Assembly: GCA_050943475.1 (NCBI GenBank)
Contig: JBMNPF010000008.1
Location: 1 to 64,000, forward strand
Origin: Metaruminococcus_A sp050943475
GTDB taxonomy: Bacteria > Bacillota > Clostridia > Oscillospirales > Ruminococcaceae
Length of the DNA: 64,000 nucleotides
Direction: 5' to 3'
In this document: piece after piece, positions 8,901 to 17,473 of the stretch
How the letters are laid out: each line of letters opens with the position of its first letter
Position numbering within the stretch: the first letter of the stretch is position 1
The notes under the pieces: model-generated
The model's input: the letters and a program-made list of their open reading frames with translations, nothing else
Databases searched by the model: none
Told to the model about the DNA's origin: nothing
Made by a program: the position numbers and the translations under genes

Positions 8901-9421
8901 TTGTCAACCAAAGGCTGATCGGTCCGGCTGCTGAAAAAATCTACCAGATGGTGAAAATCCTCTGTTCCCTCTTGATAAAAATATTCCAGTACATCATCCA
9001 TCGCCCGCCGCTTAATCAGTTCAATTTCGGTGTCGTCTGCAATGCGAAAATCCGGTGTAATGTCAAGCTGTTCAAAATGGTCGCGCAGCAGTTCGCCGCA
9101 AAACGCGTGAATGGTACAGATATGCGCTCTGGATAAAAGTAGCTGCTGCCCCAGTAAAAAATCATCGTTCGGGTTTTCTGCAATACGTTCGTTTAGTGCT
9201 GCGCCAATGCGCTGTTTCATTTCTGCGGCCGCCGCTTTGGTAAAGGTCACAACCAACAGCTGATCGGCCGGAACAGGGTGTTCCGCGTCGGTCAGCATGG
9301 TGATTACCCGTTCTACCAGAACAGCAGTTTTGCCGCTGCCTGCCGCTGCCGAGACAAGGATGCTTCCGCCGTGTGCATGAATGGCATTCATTTGTTCCGC
9401 TGTCCAATTACGCACGGCCAT
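5903..9421 (-). CDS. addA: ATP-dependent helicase/nuclease subunit A (AddA)
   Basis: The helicase-nuclease subunit of AddAB, the Firmicute counterpart of RecBCD that resects double-strand breaks for RecA. The 1172-residue protein has a UvrD-type superfamily 1 helicase. Walker A is SAAAGSGKT near residue 24, motif II is DEYQDTN, and a later motif is TIHRSKGLEFP. The C-terminal RecB-type nuclease has IIDYKTD. The ATG at 9421 has GAGGAGG seven bases upstream; the frame stays open eight codons further but without a better site. Its first 14 bases overlap the end of addB, so the two subunits are translationally coupled. Confidence 0.96.
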   Translation of the reverse strand: MAVRNWTAEQMNAIHAHGGSILVSAAAGSGKTAVLVERVITMLTDAEHPVPADQLLVVTFTKAAAAEMKQRIGAALNERIAENPNDDFLLGQQLLLSRAHICTIHAFCGELLRDHFEQLDITPDFRIADDTEIELIKRRAMDDVLEYFYQEGTEDFHHLVDFFSSRTDQPLVDKIDTLYGFIRSHPFPFSWLETQEHKYQAALENGEVPWRDMVFHSLLEAVDYGKSLFHSAKRLMIGDQPMTDAYLPAFASDAVLLDEMRELIQKQNWDALIRLVCSYKSPALKALRKYEDAERKEQVSLLRTELKAVLENCQDILKHCSTTEDIQADFKLLFPIVKILFEVVRRYYETVEQIKRDKNVLDFSDLELLTLRLLLRQEEQRIVKTPLAEQIENQFQEILVDEYQDTNEIQDAIFRALSRDEKNLFMVGDIKQSVYRFRKAMPELFIEKMNRFAWYDGRRFPAKIRLDANFRSRREVTDAVNFLFDLLMSPPLGDVDYAGETLKAAAEYPAQEGMDAEIHIIDHSEVNDMEEKRLVYEARHIAGEIRHMMEQGMPVTERGHIRQCRYSDFCILMRSLKEKSHVFEEEFRKQGIPLWTDASDGYLGSEEVSLILNLLKVLDNPLQDIPLLSVLMSPLFDFSPDEVAEIRLIDRSLPLYLAVRQAAEQKNPKACIFLEKTDQLRRFSAVSRLDQLIQSIYDTTGFLVFSSASSAGEQRTANLRLLLEYAVHYEQAGYRGVSGFIRYIDRTLEQGQDLAGASVMNETANVVRLMTIHRSKGLEFPVCFVADLSKGFNTLDLRGDMLLHPEQGIALKVRDHASMKRYATLPYEALRLSIEQNMFSEEVRVLYVALTRAKEKLILTMSCKDFRSEIFSLLQKNGNAERPASFLLRRLHSYADWVKMALLYSPSVYQMVGIEPPVSLLHEDFFKIRLCAPASEQAMEKFEIDDNSAVDEKMLQELSEMLAYRYPYEQAAHLPSKLSVTQIAAKKHEEEFVLLARPAFLTGREFTAAERGTILHRFMQHLDLSAKGCVELEIKRQVKSGFLNEQQAATLDVEKIEEFLDSELAESMRRAGTGLYREFKFMYELDASELYVIQNAGSEKILIQGVADALLQEQDGITIIDYKTDHVENSGILQRRYRTQLELYARALTAAFELPVKRRVIYSLSLGEEIEV

Positions 9422-12400
9422 TTGTTTCCTCCTCAATTTTTTCAAAAAAAGTGTCGCGTTTCATTTCATCTACCGGCTTAAATACAGAAGCATTCCCCTG
9501 TTGCCCGCAAACCAGAGCATAGTCGCAGTATTCACATGGCAGACGGCTTCCGCTGCTGTAAAACGGTTGGGCTGCGATACTGCCCTGATGGAGCTCCTCC
9601 GCCATGCGCAGAACAAGACGGCTGACATAGCGTTCCAGTTTTCCTAACTCCTCCAGCCGCAGCAAAGAGGAGCGCTTGGAAAAACTGCCGTCTTTATTTT
9701 GTTCCACCGGAATGAATACGCCCTTTATATCCTGTTCCATTGCCTGTACAACATTTGGATTTTCCAGTACAAAGCCGTTCATTTTATATTGGGAAAGCAG
9801 ATGTTTTTCTTTCTCCGCCTTGCCCGCTTCCCGGTCAAGCGCCGGCGGCGCTTCACCCGCCGGCATATACAAAACCCCAGCCGGAAGCACGTTGGCGTAC
9901 TTGCCTTTACCATTTTTCCAAATGGTAAACAGGTAAAGAATCATCTGTAAATTGAGGCCATAATAAACGTCACTCAATTTAAACTTTTTGACACCGGATT
10001 TATAATCCACAACCCGTACATATTTCTGTCCGTCAATTTCGCAGGTATCCACGCGGTCAATGGTGCCGTGTATCAGCACCTCGGTTCCGTCTGCCGCAAC
10101 AAAACGGGCCGGTTCCAAATCCTGGCTAGCATCAATCTCCAGTTCGAAATCGACTGGACGGAATTCACTCTGTTTCAATTCAGCAATCAGCCGAAGGACA
10201 ATTGTACACATTGCACCGCGCAGGCGATAATATGCGGAAAGAAAACGTTTGGATTTATCCTCCGTTCCTCCCATCACGGAAAGGATGTATTCATCCAGAA
10301 AACGGCTGACAATATCCTGAACCTCATTCTCAGACAGGTCAAGCATTCGGTCACCGTATTCCTGAACAAAGCGATAGAGCAAATCGTGAATCGCCATGCC
10401 GCGTTCCATGGGGTTCAGTTCCGCTTTCAGCCTGGGCAACGCTTTCAAACCATAGCGACAAAAATAAGCAAAATGGCAACGATAATAGGCTTCCATACGC
10501 GAAGGCGTTAAATGCACCTGTTTTCCAAATAAACGGCGCGCAATGGTTTCATCCCGAAGATGGAACATACGCGGCTGAAGCGCCTCATTGAGCCGGGAAA
10601 GCCGGGATGCGTATTCTAAATCCTGCTCAAAATAAGCGCAAAGGGTTTTAACAAAATCCGTTTTTTGAGTATAGCAAACTGCAAGCCGGTTAAACGCCGT
10701 TTCTTTGGTCGGGCAGAAATAAAGGGACGGCAGATTATTTTCCTCATACCGAATTTTCTCACCAAACATGGATGTAAGCTGGGAAATGAGCTCGGAGGGC
10801 TGTTTAACCTCTCCGGAAATATCTGCACGGCGTGCTGTCAAAACCAAAACCTGCCGCGGAACTGTCATGGCCTTATAGGCAATAAAACGCTCTTCCAGCA
10901 GCTTTTTACGGTAGTCACCCTGAAGTTCCAGACCTAACTTGCAGAGCAGACTGCGCTCCTCATCCTTTATCAAACTGTTATCCACCGGCACATAAGGGAA
11001 GATACCATCGTTGACGCCCAACAGAAACAATGCCTTTGGGGAATCAGTACGCATACGCTCCGGTGAACCAACCAGAATACAGTCCAATGTCTGCGGACGG
11101 TCTGCAAGCTCGCTGTTTTGCACTGCAAGCGCAAAAAGCTCTGCAAAACGGTTTAAGTCCACCCGAATATCTCCTGCGGCAGTTACCATCGTGTCAAGTA
11201 TCCCCATGAGAATTTCCCAAGCGCGCAGCATATCATCCGCTGCATCCTGTTTTTCCTGCCGCCGCAGTTCCCGAACCTGATCCTCTAAAAGTGTTGGTAC
11301 TTTGAGCCGTTCCAAGAGACGATAAAAAGCACCGCAAATATGTTTTACCGACGCGCGACGAGACTCTCCCATAAATTCTACAATGGGATCCATCCAGAAT
11401 TGGCGCATTGAGTTGAGCCGTTCGAGCAGCGCCTTGTCTTCTGCAGTTAAACCGCCTTTAAATCCTTGTGGATTTGCCGTAAAGGGAGAACGCCATTTGG
11501 CACCGTCAATCCCCCACAAATAAACATAGTTTTCCAGCTCGGAAATCTCCTCAAGGCGATACGGAACGAGCGTACACTTGAGCAAATTTAAAATGGAGTC
11601 GGTTTGAAGCCGGCTAACAACGACCTCCAATAGATTCAGAAGATACCGTACGGGCGGCAAATTTTCTACCTCAAAGCGGCTGTCAATGAAATACGGGATA
11701 CCGTATTTTTCAAAAGCCGACTCCAAAATATTTTGGTAAGAGGGTAAGTCGCGGGTCATGAGGACAATATCCCGAAAACGCATTCCGTTTTCCCGCACCA
11801 GGTTCAAAATCCCCGAGAGCGCAAAGTTGACTTCATCATATTCATTTTCCGCAAGATAAATCTGTATTCCCTCAGAAACGCCTTCAAACCGTTCAGGCCG
11901 CCGTCTCAGGACGTTTTGCTCCAAATGCCGCAGTGTCTCCCCAGAAAAACGACGTTTTTGTTCCAAAGAAATCGGGCGTCTTACCGCCGTGCGGCAGCGT
12001 GCAGCAATAGACATTAACCGATCCGCTGTATCCTTTACCGACGAAAACAGTGGTTCATTCTGTTCCAGTAAATCCATGCAAAGCGTAACGGTACAGTCAG
12101 ATGACTGTATTAAAATCTGCTCAATCAAATCAAATTCCGGCTTGGTGAACCCTTTAAATTCATCGATATATACTTCATATCCCTGAAAAAAGCGATGTTC
12201 CTTTATCAGCTCCAGCGCTTTGGAAAAATCATCCAGTGCATCCGCATAAGAATGCTCTAATATCCCCTGATAAACCGAGAAAATTGAGGATATTTCTTTG
12301 AGCTTACCTCCCTTAACCCCAGTGGTGTCAAGGTGACGTACGGCCTCACCATAAAGTTCCGGCGTTACCCCGTTTACCTTTAGTTCCTCCACTGTTCGCA

Positions 12401-12761
12401 AAGCGGACGCAAGGAATTGCCGCGAACGGCTGACCTTACGGTAGTGTTCCAGCGTATCTGAAACTTCGCGCAGAGCGAGATCCATCAACAGGATTTTAGC
12501 CGTCGTGTCTGCATAACGTTTGGTATTACCGCCATAAAGCTCGAACACATGATGGCACAGCCGGGTAAAACTATAAACCTCTACACGGGAAAAACCATGC
12601 CCGCCCAGCGCGTTTAACAGCTTGCGCTCGGTTTCAAAGGAAAACTGTTCCGGTACAATCAGCATCAATTTATGATCGCTTTCCGATGCTTTTTGATAAA
12701 CTGCCTGATAAACCACTTCACTTTTTCCAGTGCCGGCTGCCCCATAGACAAGCTGCAGCAT
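9408..12761 (-). CDS. addB: ATP-dependent nuclease subunit B (AddB)
   Basis: Partner of AddA, 1117 residues. The N-terminus MLQLVYGAAGTGKS carries the P-loop. The C-terminal RecB-type nuclease core has VVDYKSG. An iron-sulfur cluster is implied by the Cys in RCHFAYFC together with CEYCDYALVC near residue 1076, the known AddB 4Fe-4S pattern. The ATG at 12761 has GGGGTG about five bases upstream; an ATG nine codons earlier is out of line with the family. It is first in addBA, about 70 bases after a terminator, with its own promoter candidate. Confidence 0.95.
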   Translation of the reverse strand: MLQLVYGAAGTGKSEVVYQAVYQKASESDHKLMLIVPEQFSFETERKLLNALGGHGFSRVEVYSFTRLCHHVFELYGGNTKRYADTTAKILLMDLALREVSDTLEHYRKVSRSRQFLASALRTVEELKVNGVTPELYGEAVRHLDTTGVKGGKLKEISSIFSVYQGILEHSYADALDDFSKALELIKEHRFFQGYEVYIDEFKGFTKPEFDLIEQILIQSSDCTVTLCMDLLEQNEPLFSSVKDTADRLMSIAARCRTAVRRPISLEQKRRFSGETLRHLEQNVLRRRPERFEGVSEGIQIYLAENEYDEVNFALSGILNLVRENGMRFRDIVLMTRDLPSYQNILESAFEKYGIPYFIDSRFEVENLPPVRYLLNLLEVVVSRLQTDSILNLLKCTLVPYRLEEISELENYVYLWGIDGAKWRSPFTANPQGFKGGLTAEDKALLERLNSMRQFWMDPIVEFMGESRRASVKHICGAFYRLLERLKVPTLLEDQVRELRRQEKQDAADDMLRAWEILMGILDTMVTAAGDIRVDLNRFAELFALAVQNSELADRPQTLDCILVGSPERMRTDSPKALFLLGVNDGIFPYVPVDNSLIKDEERSLLCKLGLELQGDYRKKLLEERFIAYKAMTVPRQVLVLTARRADISGEVKQPSELISQLTSMFGEKIRYEENNLPSLYFCPTKETAFNRLAVCYTQKTDFVKTLCAYFEQDLEYASRLSRLNEALQPRMFHLRDETIARRLFGKQVHLTPSRMEAYYRCHFAYFCRYGLKALPRLKAELNPMERGMAIHDLLYRFVQEYGDRMLDLSENEVQDIVSRFLDEYILSVMGGTEDKSKRFLSAYYRLRGAMCTIVLRLIAELKQSEFRPVDFELEIDASQDLEPARFVAADGTEVLIHGTIDRVDTCEIDGQKYVRVVDYKSGVKKFKLSDVYYGLNLQMILYLFTIWKNGKGKYANVLPAGVLYMPAGEAPPALDREAGKAEKEKHLLSQYKMNGFVLENPNVVQAMEQDIKGVFIPVEQNKDGSFSKRSSLLRLEELGKLERYVSRLVLRMAEELHQGSIAAQPFYSSGSRLPCEYCDYALVCGQQGNASVFKPVDEMKRDTFFEKIEEETNGRA

Positions 12762-12798
12762 GATTTCACCCCGCTTTCGACCCTCCATTAATGTACTT

Positions 12799-12804
12799 AT
12801 TATA
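12799..12804 (-). promoter_or_regulatory. Likely addB promoter -10 box
   Basis: A full-consensus TATAAT on the minus strand, 38 bases before the addB start and just after the T-run that ends the structured RNA. The -35 region at the right spacing (TTTCTA) is poor, so this rests on the -10 box alone. Confidence 0.5.
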
Positions 12805-12831
12805 CAATAATTTCATCGTTTTAGAAAGCGG

Positions 12832-12963
12832 AAAAAAACGGAGCGCTTAGCAAAGCGCTGAGAAAGGAATCACCGTGCAGGAACGAATTGAACCTCATTC
12901 GTCATAAGCGGCCCACAGCCGCTTCCTGCCGATTTCCTTAAAACAACGCTCTAAAGCGCTCCG
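12832..12963 (-). ncRNA. Candidate structured RNA with built-in terminator, between spoIIR and addB
   Basis: Read on the minus strand, this non-coding stretch folds into nested helices that I paired by eye. A perfect 10-bp closing helix joins 12954-12963 with 12839-12848 and abuts seven T (12838-12832). Inside it, AAGGAAATC (12939-12931) pairs with GATTCCTT (12871-12864) with one bulge. Next, GCAGGAA (12929-12923) pairs with TTCCTGC (12883-12877). Two hairpins sit in the resulting junction: AAGCGGC/GCCGCTT (12924-12918, 12912-12906) and ACGAAT/ATTCGT (12902-12897, 12888-12883). The 3' closing strand can instead pair locally with 12853-12859 as a short terminator hairpin. I do not recognise a known RNA family. 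It could be a small RNA, the spoIIR 3' end, or a dispersed palindromic repeat. Confidence 0.6.
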
Positions 12964-12988
12964 GTTTATACATCATTTAAGCGTTTTA

Positions 12989-13591
12989 TTACCAATTCAG
13001 TGCATTTTTCAAGTCCTCAAACCATTCGACAACTGCAAAGCGCACTTCATACTGCGGGTTACGCGTAACCAGATCAGCCTCGTCTTGGGTCAATGCCTGT
13101 TCCATTTTCTCTTCCGGCTGGGCGGCGGGCAAACAAAGCGGCGGATAGAGTACACACCACCAGTTATGGCCTTTTGCTTCGCCGATGGTAATCCGCACAG
13201 CATCATACATACCCGCCGGCAATGTAAAGGTTTCGTATTGGCGTGTCGTAAAGTACATATTGACGATTTCGGCATTCACCTGATAATCGTAACCGTTTGC
13301 GTAGACTTCATCCTGTGCAATCTGGCGCACTTCTTCAATGTGATCAGCCGCAGAAGATTTTGCCTCTTCAAGCGTTGCCGGGTTTTCAAAAAGTTCACCG
13401 GATTCACTTAAAATACGATCACGCACCCTGAGCTTTAACGCCTGATCCTCATCGGTATCCGAATTGGCAAGAATGTGTAAACGGAGGACATCCTCCCGAA
13501 TTTGGCTGCAATCCGCCGCAAAGGTTGTAATGCTTCCAATAAGAATGGTTATGACTAGTCCGATTAAAACCGAAATTTCTATCTTTTTCAA
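12989..13591 (-). CDS. spoIIR: Stage II sporulation protein R
   Basis: SpoIIR is the forespore-made secreted signal that triggers SpoIIGA to process pro-sigma-E in the mother cell. The 200-residue protein has an N-terminal signal or anchor segment (about residues 7-25, ending TTFAADC). The family core follows: REDVLRLHILANSD, LKLRVRDRIL, and the NWWCVLYPPLC motif near 140-150. The start used is TTG at 13591; the Shine-Dalgarno AAGGA is a little distant. A sporulation-sigma-like promoter lies 35-60 bases upstream. It is a clear marker that this lineage forms endospores. Confidence 0.93.
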   Translation of the reverse strand: MKKIEISVLIGLVITILIGSITTFAADCSQIREDVLRLHILANSDTDEDQALKLRVRDRILSESGELFENPATLEEAKSSAADHIEEVRQIAQDEVYANGYDYQVNAEIVNMYFTTRQYETFTLPAGMYDAVRITIGEAKGHNWWCVLYPPLCLPAAQPEEKMEQALTQDEADLVTRNPQYEVRFAVVEWFEDLKNALNW

Positions 13592-13625
13592 AATAAAATC
13601 CGTCCTTCTTTGTTTTTGTCAAACA

Positions 13626-13654
13626 AAGTATGGGCGGATTAAGAGTGTTTATAC
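13626..13654 (-). promoter_or_regulatory. Candidate sigma-F/G-type promoter of spoIIR
   Basis: On the minus strand, GTATA (13650-13654) and CATACTT (13626-13632) are 17 bases apart. This fits the forespore sigma pattern (GyATA/GHATR and CATnnTA) better than the housekeeping one. spoIIR is sigma-F dependent in Bacillus, so the match is in the right place. Judged by eye only. Confidence 0.5.
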
Positions 13655-13723
13655 ACCAATTACCAAAATAATCCAATTATTCTATGCATTAGAAAGCATC
13701 TGTTTAACAAAACAGTACAAAAA

Positions 13724-14581
13724 CTACCAAACCTCAATGCCTTTTTCTACCGGCACAGTCTGAAATACTGCCGGATACTCTTTTTGCAGCGTTCGACAGG
13801 CATGCTCCGCGTCTTCCAGCATACGGAATACGCCAAAAACAGCCGAACCACTACCGCTCATCAAAGAGGCTTCAGCGCCCAGGTCCAGCAAGCGTTGTTT
13901 AGCGGTAAAAACGTCCTGCACCACAGTCACCTGTTCAAAGACATTGCCCATATTTTGGCAAACGGAAGACAAATCCTCATGCGCAATGCCGGATAGAATT
14001 GGATCCAGTTCGAAATGTTGTAATCCTTTTTGTTCATCAATAGCCTGGAAGGCTTCCTGGGTCGAAATTCCCTGCTCTGGTTTTACAATCACCAAAAAAC
14101 AAGTGGGCAATGGCTGGAGTGGACAAATCACCTCACCAATTCCGGTGACATGCGCTGTTCCTCCGACAATGCAAAAAGGCACATCGGCCCCCAATGTTTT
14201 GCCAAGTCTGCAAAGGGTGTCAACCGGCAGTTTTGCTTTATATAATTCATTCAGTCCGACAAGAACCGCAGCCGCGTCCGCACTCCCGCCTGCCATTCCA
14301 GCCTGAGCGGGAATTCTTTTCTCAATTCGAACCGATATACCGCCCGGCAGCGCTGTAAAAGCGAAAAACTGTTCAGCAGCTTTCCAAGCAAGATTACGTC
14401 TATCGCAGGGGGCTGAGGGATCATCGCAGAAAAGCGCAATACCCTTCTCCCTTTTTTCCAGTGTCAGCGTATCGCCAAGTTCCACCGACTGCATAATCAT
14501 ATTCATGTTATGATATCCATCGGCACGCTTCCCGGTGACATCCAGCGCCAGGTTCAGTTTGGCATGCGCTTTGAGAATCAT
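13724..14581 (-). CDS. ispE: 4-diphosphocytidyl-2-C-methyl-D-erythritol kinase
   Basis: IspE phosphorylates CDP-methylerythritol in the MEP isoprenoid pathway. The 285-residue GHMP kinase has the N-terminal KAHAKLNLALDV, the glycine-rich ATP loop AGMAGGSADAA near 94-104 and a C-terminal MSGSGSAVFG motif. The ATG has a good GAGGTGAT upstream. It is the last gene of a four-gene run (lrp, aminotransferase, DUF362-ferredoxin, ispE), 12 bases after its neighbour. IspE is usually next to ksgA or purR in Firmicutes, so this context is less usual. Confidence 0.95.
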   Translation of the reverse strand: MILKAHAKLNLALDVTGKRADGYHNMNMIMQSVELGDTLTLEKREKGIALFCDDPSAPCDRRNLAWKAAEQFFAFTALPGGISVRIEKRIPAQAGMAGGSADAAAVLVGLNELYKAKLPVDTLCRLGKTLGADVPFCIVGGTAHVTGIGEVICPLQPLPTCFLVIVKPEQGISTQEAFQAIDEQKGLQHFELDPILSGIAHEDLSSVCQNMGNVFEQVTVVQDVFTAKQRLLDLGAEASLMSGSGSAVFGVFRMLEDAEHACRTLQKEYPAVFQTVPVEKGIEVW

Positions 14582-14593
14582 AACATCACCTCA

Positions 14594-15721
14594 TTAAAAA
14601 TGAAAGAACCGGGACCGCTTGATGTGAATGGTATTGACCGGGCACATTTCATGACAGCAATAGCATTTAATGCAATTTTCGTAGTGAATATACGCTTTCC
14701 GCTGTTTCAGCTCAATGGTTTTCGCTGGACAGCTTTCAGCACATTTACCGCATCCAATACAATTTCTTCGGTTGATTTTTGGTCTTGACGCAAAACGGTA
14801 CACAAGAGATTTGGGAATCCAGCGCGGCATAGAGTTGGAGAAATTTACATCTTTGGTAGTAGGCTTTTTGAACTCCGGATAAAGCAGCGGTGCATCGCCA
14901 ATCAGTTCCAGCTCTTCAACCGTTTTGACGCAAACTCCCCTCTTGATCGCATTGGCTACCGTATAAATATGTTCCGGATTGAGCGCTGCAATTTTACAAA
15001 GCAGCAGGTCAACTTCATAGGGGTTTGTCCCTGCGAGCAGCATACCAGTATGCAGTTTACTCCCCCCTGAAGGCCCATCCCCCTGCATAGCGTCAATAGC
15101 ATCCACAAAAACAACCGAGGGGCGCACCGTTTCACAAAGGTCAACCAGCATTTCGCAAAACCGTTCTTCCTCCGGAAAACGGAAATGAAGCTCTGGTTTC
15201 ATTAAACCCGGAATGCAGCCAAACAGATTTTTGACTGCACCGCTTAACCCCACCATACCATGGGTTTTGAATTTGCAGATGTCAATAATCACATCAGCTT
15301 CCCGCACCGGATCAATCAGGTAAAAGGATTTACACAGGACGTTTTGGGGATTTTTCACTTCTCCATACCCAACCGCTTCGTTTAAGGCAACCCCATATTG
15401 TTCGGCCAGTGCGGCAAAACCGCTTGTACGGTAAATGGAGGTCAGCAATGGCTTGGTATAAGGCCCACCGGGACTGTCCGCAATCACAATATCCTGCACG
15501 CCAAGCATCTGGAGCGTTTGAATAACCGCTCCGACCACAGCTGGATGAGTTGTTGTGAATTCTTCCGGCCGGCGCTTCATCAAAAGATTCGGCTTGATGA
15601 GCACTTTCATCCCCGGCCGTATCCGTTGTGCCAATTTCAACTGTTCAAATTGGGTCTGAACCGCCGCCAAAAGCAGTTCCGGCTCGTAAGTATCCGCCCG
15701 GAAACAACTTACTTGAGACAT
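14594..15721 (-). CDS. DUF362 protein with C-terminal 2x[4Fe-4S] ferredoxin domain
   Basis: 375 residues. Residues about 1-300 are a DUF362 domain, seen in segments such as KVLIKPNLL, IADSPGG and CKFKTHGMVGLSGAVKNLFG. The tail has two CxxCxxCxxxCP cluster motifs (Cys 321/324/327/331 and 350/353/356/360), enough for two 4Fe-4S clusters. The biochemical role of the family is unsettled; an electron-transfer or reductive activity is inferred. No membrane segment is visible. Its start overlaps the aminotransferase stop by 13 bases, so it is co-translated with that gene. Confidence 0.88.
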   Translation of the reverse strand: MSQVSCFRADTYEPELLLAAVQTQFEQLKLAQRIRPGMKVLIKPNLLMKRRPEEFTTTHPAVVGAVIQTLQMLGVQDIVIADSPGGPYTKPLLTSIYRTSGFAALAEQYGVALNEAVGYGEVKNPQNVLCKSFYLIDPVREADVIIDICKFKTHGMVGLSGAVKNLFGCIPGLMKPELHFRFPEEERFCEMLVDLCETVRPSVVFVDAIDAMQGDGPSGGSKLHTGMLLAGTNPYEVDLLLCKIAALNPEHIYTVANAIKRGVCVKTVEELELIGDAPLLYPEFKKPTTKDVNFSNSMPRWIPKSLVYRFASRPKINRRNCIGCGKCAESCPAKTIELKQRKAYIHYENCIKCYCCHEMCPVNTIHIKRSRFFHF

Positions 15722-16905
15722 GCTTTTGGTTCCTTTTCCAGTTCTTTCATAAATTCACCAATACGGGAAATCGCCTCAATCAAATGCTTTTTAGAGTAGG
15801 AATAGGAAACACGGATAAACCCTTCCCCGCTGTCACCAAACGCTGTGCCTGGCACAACTGCTACCTTTTTGGAGTAGAGCAGTTTTTCACAAAACTCATC
15901 CGATGTAAGTCCGGTGGATTTAATAGACGGGAAAATATAAAATGCGCCTTCCGGCTCAAAGCAAGGCAAGCCAATCGATGAAAAACCGTCAATGACAAGG
16001 CGACGGCGTGCATTGTAATCGTCGCGCATTTCACGCACACTGTCATCACAGCTTTTAAGCGCCTCAATAGCTGCGTACTGGCTGGTCGTTGGCGCACACA
16101 TAATGGCAAACTGATGCAGTTTGGTCATCTGTTTAAGAATGGGCTGCGGGCCGGCAGCATAACCAAGCCGCCAGCCGGTCATGCTAAAGGTTTTGGAAAA
16201 ACCGTTGATAACCACGGTGCGTTCCCACATGCCGTCAATTTCTGCAATGGAAATATGCGGCCTATCCCCATAAGTCAGCTCTGCGTAAATTTCGTCCGAA
16301 AGGACAACAATGTTGCTTTCCCGCAAAACTTCCGCAATTTCTTCCAAATGCTCACGGCGCATAACGGCGCCGGTCGGATTATTGGGATATGGCAGTACCA
16401 GCAGTTTGGTTTTGGGAGTAATTTTTTCCCGCAATTCCTGAGCTGTTAAACGGAAACCGTTTTCCGCCTTGGTTGGAATCGGCACCGGAATACCGCCGCA
16501 GACCGAAACAATCGGCGTATATGCGACAAAGGAAGGCTCAACAACAAGCACCTCATCCCCCGGTTCCACAAAAACGCGGATGCACAGATCAATGGCCTCA
16601 GAACCGCCGACTGTAACAAGAATCTCATCATTTGGCGCATAATGAAGATTGTATTTCCGTTCCATATAGTGGGAAATTTCTTCACGCAGACCCATCAAAC
16701 CAGCATTTGCGGAATAACGGGTCATACCGCGTTCCAGTGTTTCAATTCCTTTATGGCGTACGACCCATGGCGTTTTAAAATCCGGATCACCTACGCCGAG
16801 TGAGATGACGTCATCCATCTGCTCGGCAATATCAAAAAATTTACGTATCCCAGAGGGTTTTACCTGCTGCACCTTCCGAGATATCAACGATGAATAGTCT
16901 ATCAC
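15709..16905 (-). CDS. Class I/II pyridoxal-phosphate aminotransferase
   Basis: 398 residues of fold-type I aminotransferase subgroup I-gamma. Visible signatures are GVGDPDF near 37, PYPNNPTGA near 172-180, SDEIYAEL near 203, the PLP lysine K238 in NGFSKTFSMTGWR, and the carboxylate-binding arginine R246. The substrate cannot be fixed; aspartate, alanine or aromatic acids are all possible for this group. It overlaps the Lrp gene upstream by four bases (ATGA) and DUF362 downstream by 13, so regulator and enzyme are tightly coupled. Confidence 0.92.
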   Translation of the reverse strand: MIDYSSLISRKVQQVKPSGIRKFFDIAEQMDDVISLGVGDPDFKTPWVVRHKGIETLERGMTRYSANAGLMGLREEISHYMERKYNLHYAPNDEILVTVGGSEAIDLCIRVFVEPGDEVLVVEPSFVAYTPIVSVCGGIPVPIPTKAENGFRLTAQELREKITPKTKLLVLPYPNNPTGAVMRREHLEEIAEVLRESNIVVLSDEIYAELTYGDRPHISIAEIDGMWERTVVINGFSKTFSMTGWRLGYAAGPQPILKQMTKLHQFAIMCAPTTSQYAAIEALKSCDDSVREMRDDYNARRRLVIDGFSSIGLPCFEPEGAFYIFPSIKSTGLTSDEFCEKLLYSKKVAVVPGTAFGDSGEGFIRVSYSYSKKHLIEAISRIGEFMKELEKEPKACLK

Positions 16906-17381
16906 AGCAAAGCACTCCTTCTGAGGTCAGCGTTTTCTCCGCTAAGCACAACACCCTTTTCTTTATAACGCACCAGCACAAAATGCGTTGCTGTGGAAAG
17001 AACTGAATCCTGTACAGCCAAGCGCTGTTGAACAAACATGGCAACATCCTTAAAGGTTTTGCATTCCAAAATGACCAGCAGGTCGTAACCACCGGACATT
17101 AAGTAAACGGTATCCACCTCGGAATACGCCATGATGCGGCGGGCAATGTCTTCAAACCCCAGATCACGTTTTGGAGAAACCCGTACCTCAATAATAGCCT
17201 GTACCGTTTCCTCCTCTAGGCGTTCATGGTCAAGCAACACCTTATAACCACGGATAATCCCCTGCTTTTCATAGGCAGTAATGCGTTTTTCCACTTCCTC
17301 GGGCGTCATGTCCAACATGGCTGCGAGCTGTTTATTAGAGAACCTTGCGTTTTCATTCAGCAAAGACAACAATTTATCCAT
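16902..17381 (-). CDS. Lrp/AsnC-family transcriptional regulator
   Basis: 159 residues. An N-terminal winged helix-turn-helix (about 1-55, with NKQLAAMLDMTPEEVEKRI) is followed by a ligand-binding RAM domain (about 65-145, containing VRVSPKRDLGFEDIA and MSGGYDLLVILE). Such regulators sense amino acids. The ATG at 17381 has AAGGAG eight bases upstream; the frame is open 20 codons further but those residues are unlike the family. It heads an operon with an aminotransferase, which it likely controls. Confidence 0.92.
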   Translation of the reverse strand: MDKLLSLLNENARFSNKQLAAMLDMTPEEVEKRITAYEKQGIIRGYKVLLDHERLEEETVQAIIEVRVSPKRDLGFEDIARRIMAYSEVDTVYLMSGGYDLLVILECKTFKDVAMFVQQRLAVQDSVLSTATHFVLVRYKEKGVVLSGENADLRRSALL

Positions 17382-17473
17382 ACCAATTACTCCTTTTTCA
17401 ATAACCTCTTTGTGGTACAGCGACCTTACTGCGCCCGGCACACCATACGATAAACATGCCGCAGGTTTGGTTT

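Noticed and set aside
8240..9136. 298-codon open frame on the plus strand opposite addA
   Set aside because: Antisense to AddA, no ribosome-binding site and no recognisable domain.
12860..12945. tRNA-like look of the helices between spoIIR and addB
   Set aside because: Arm lengths, the missing anticodon arm and the loop GAGGTTCA do not fit a tRNA, including selenocysteine tRNA.
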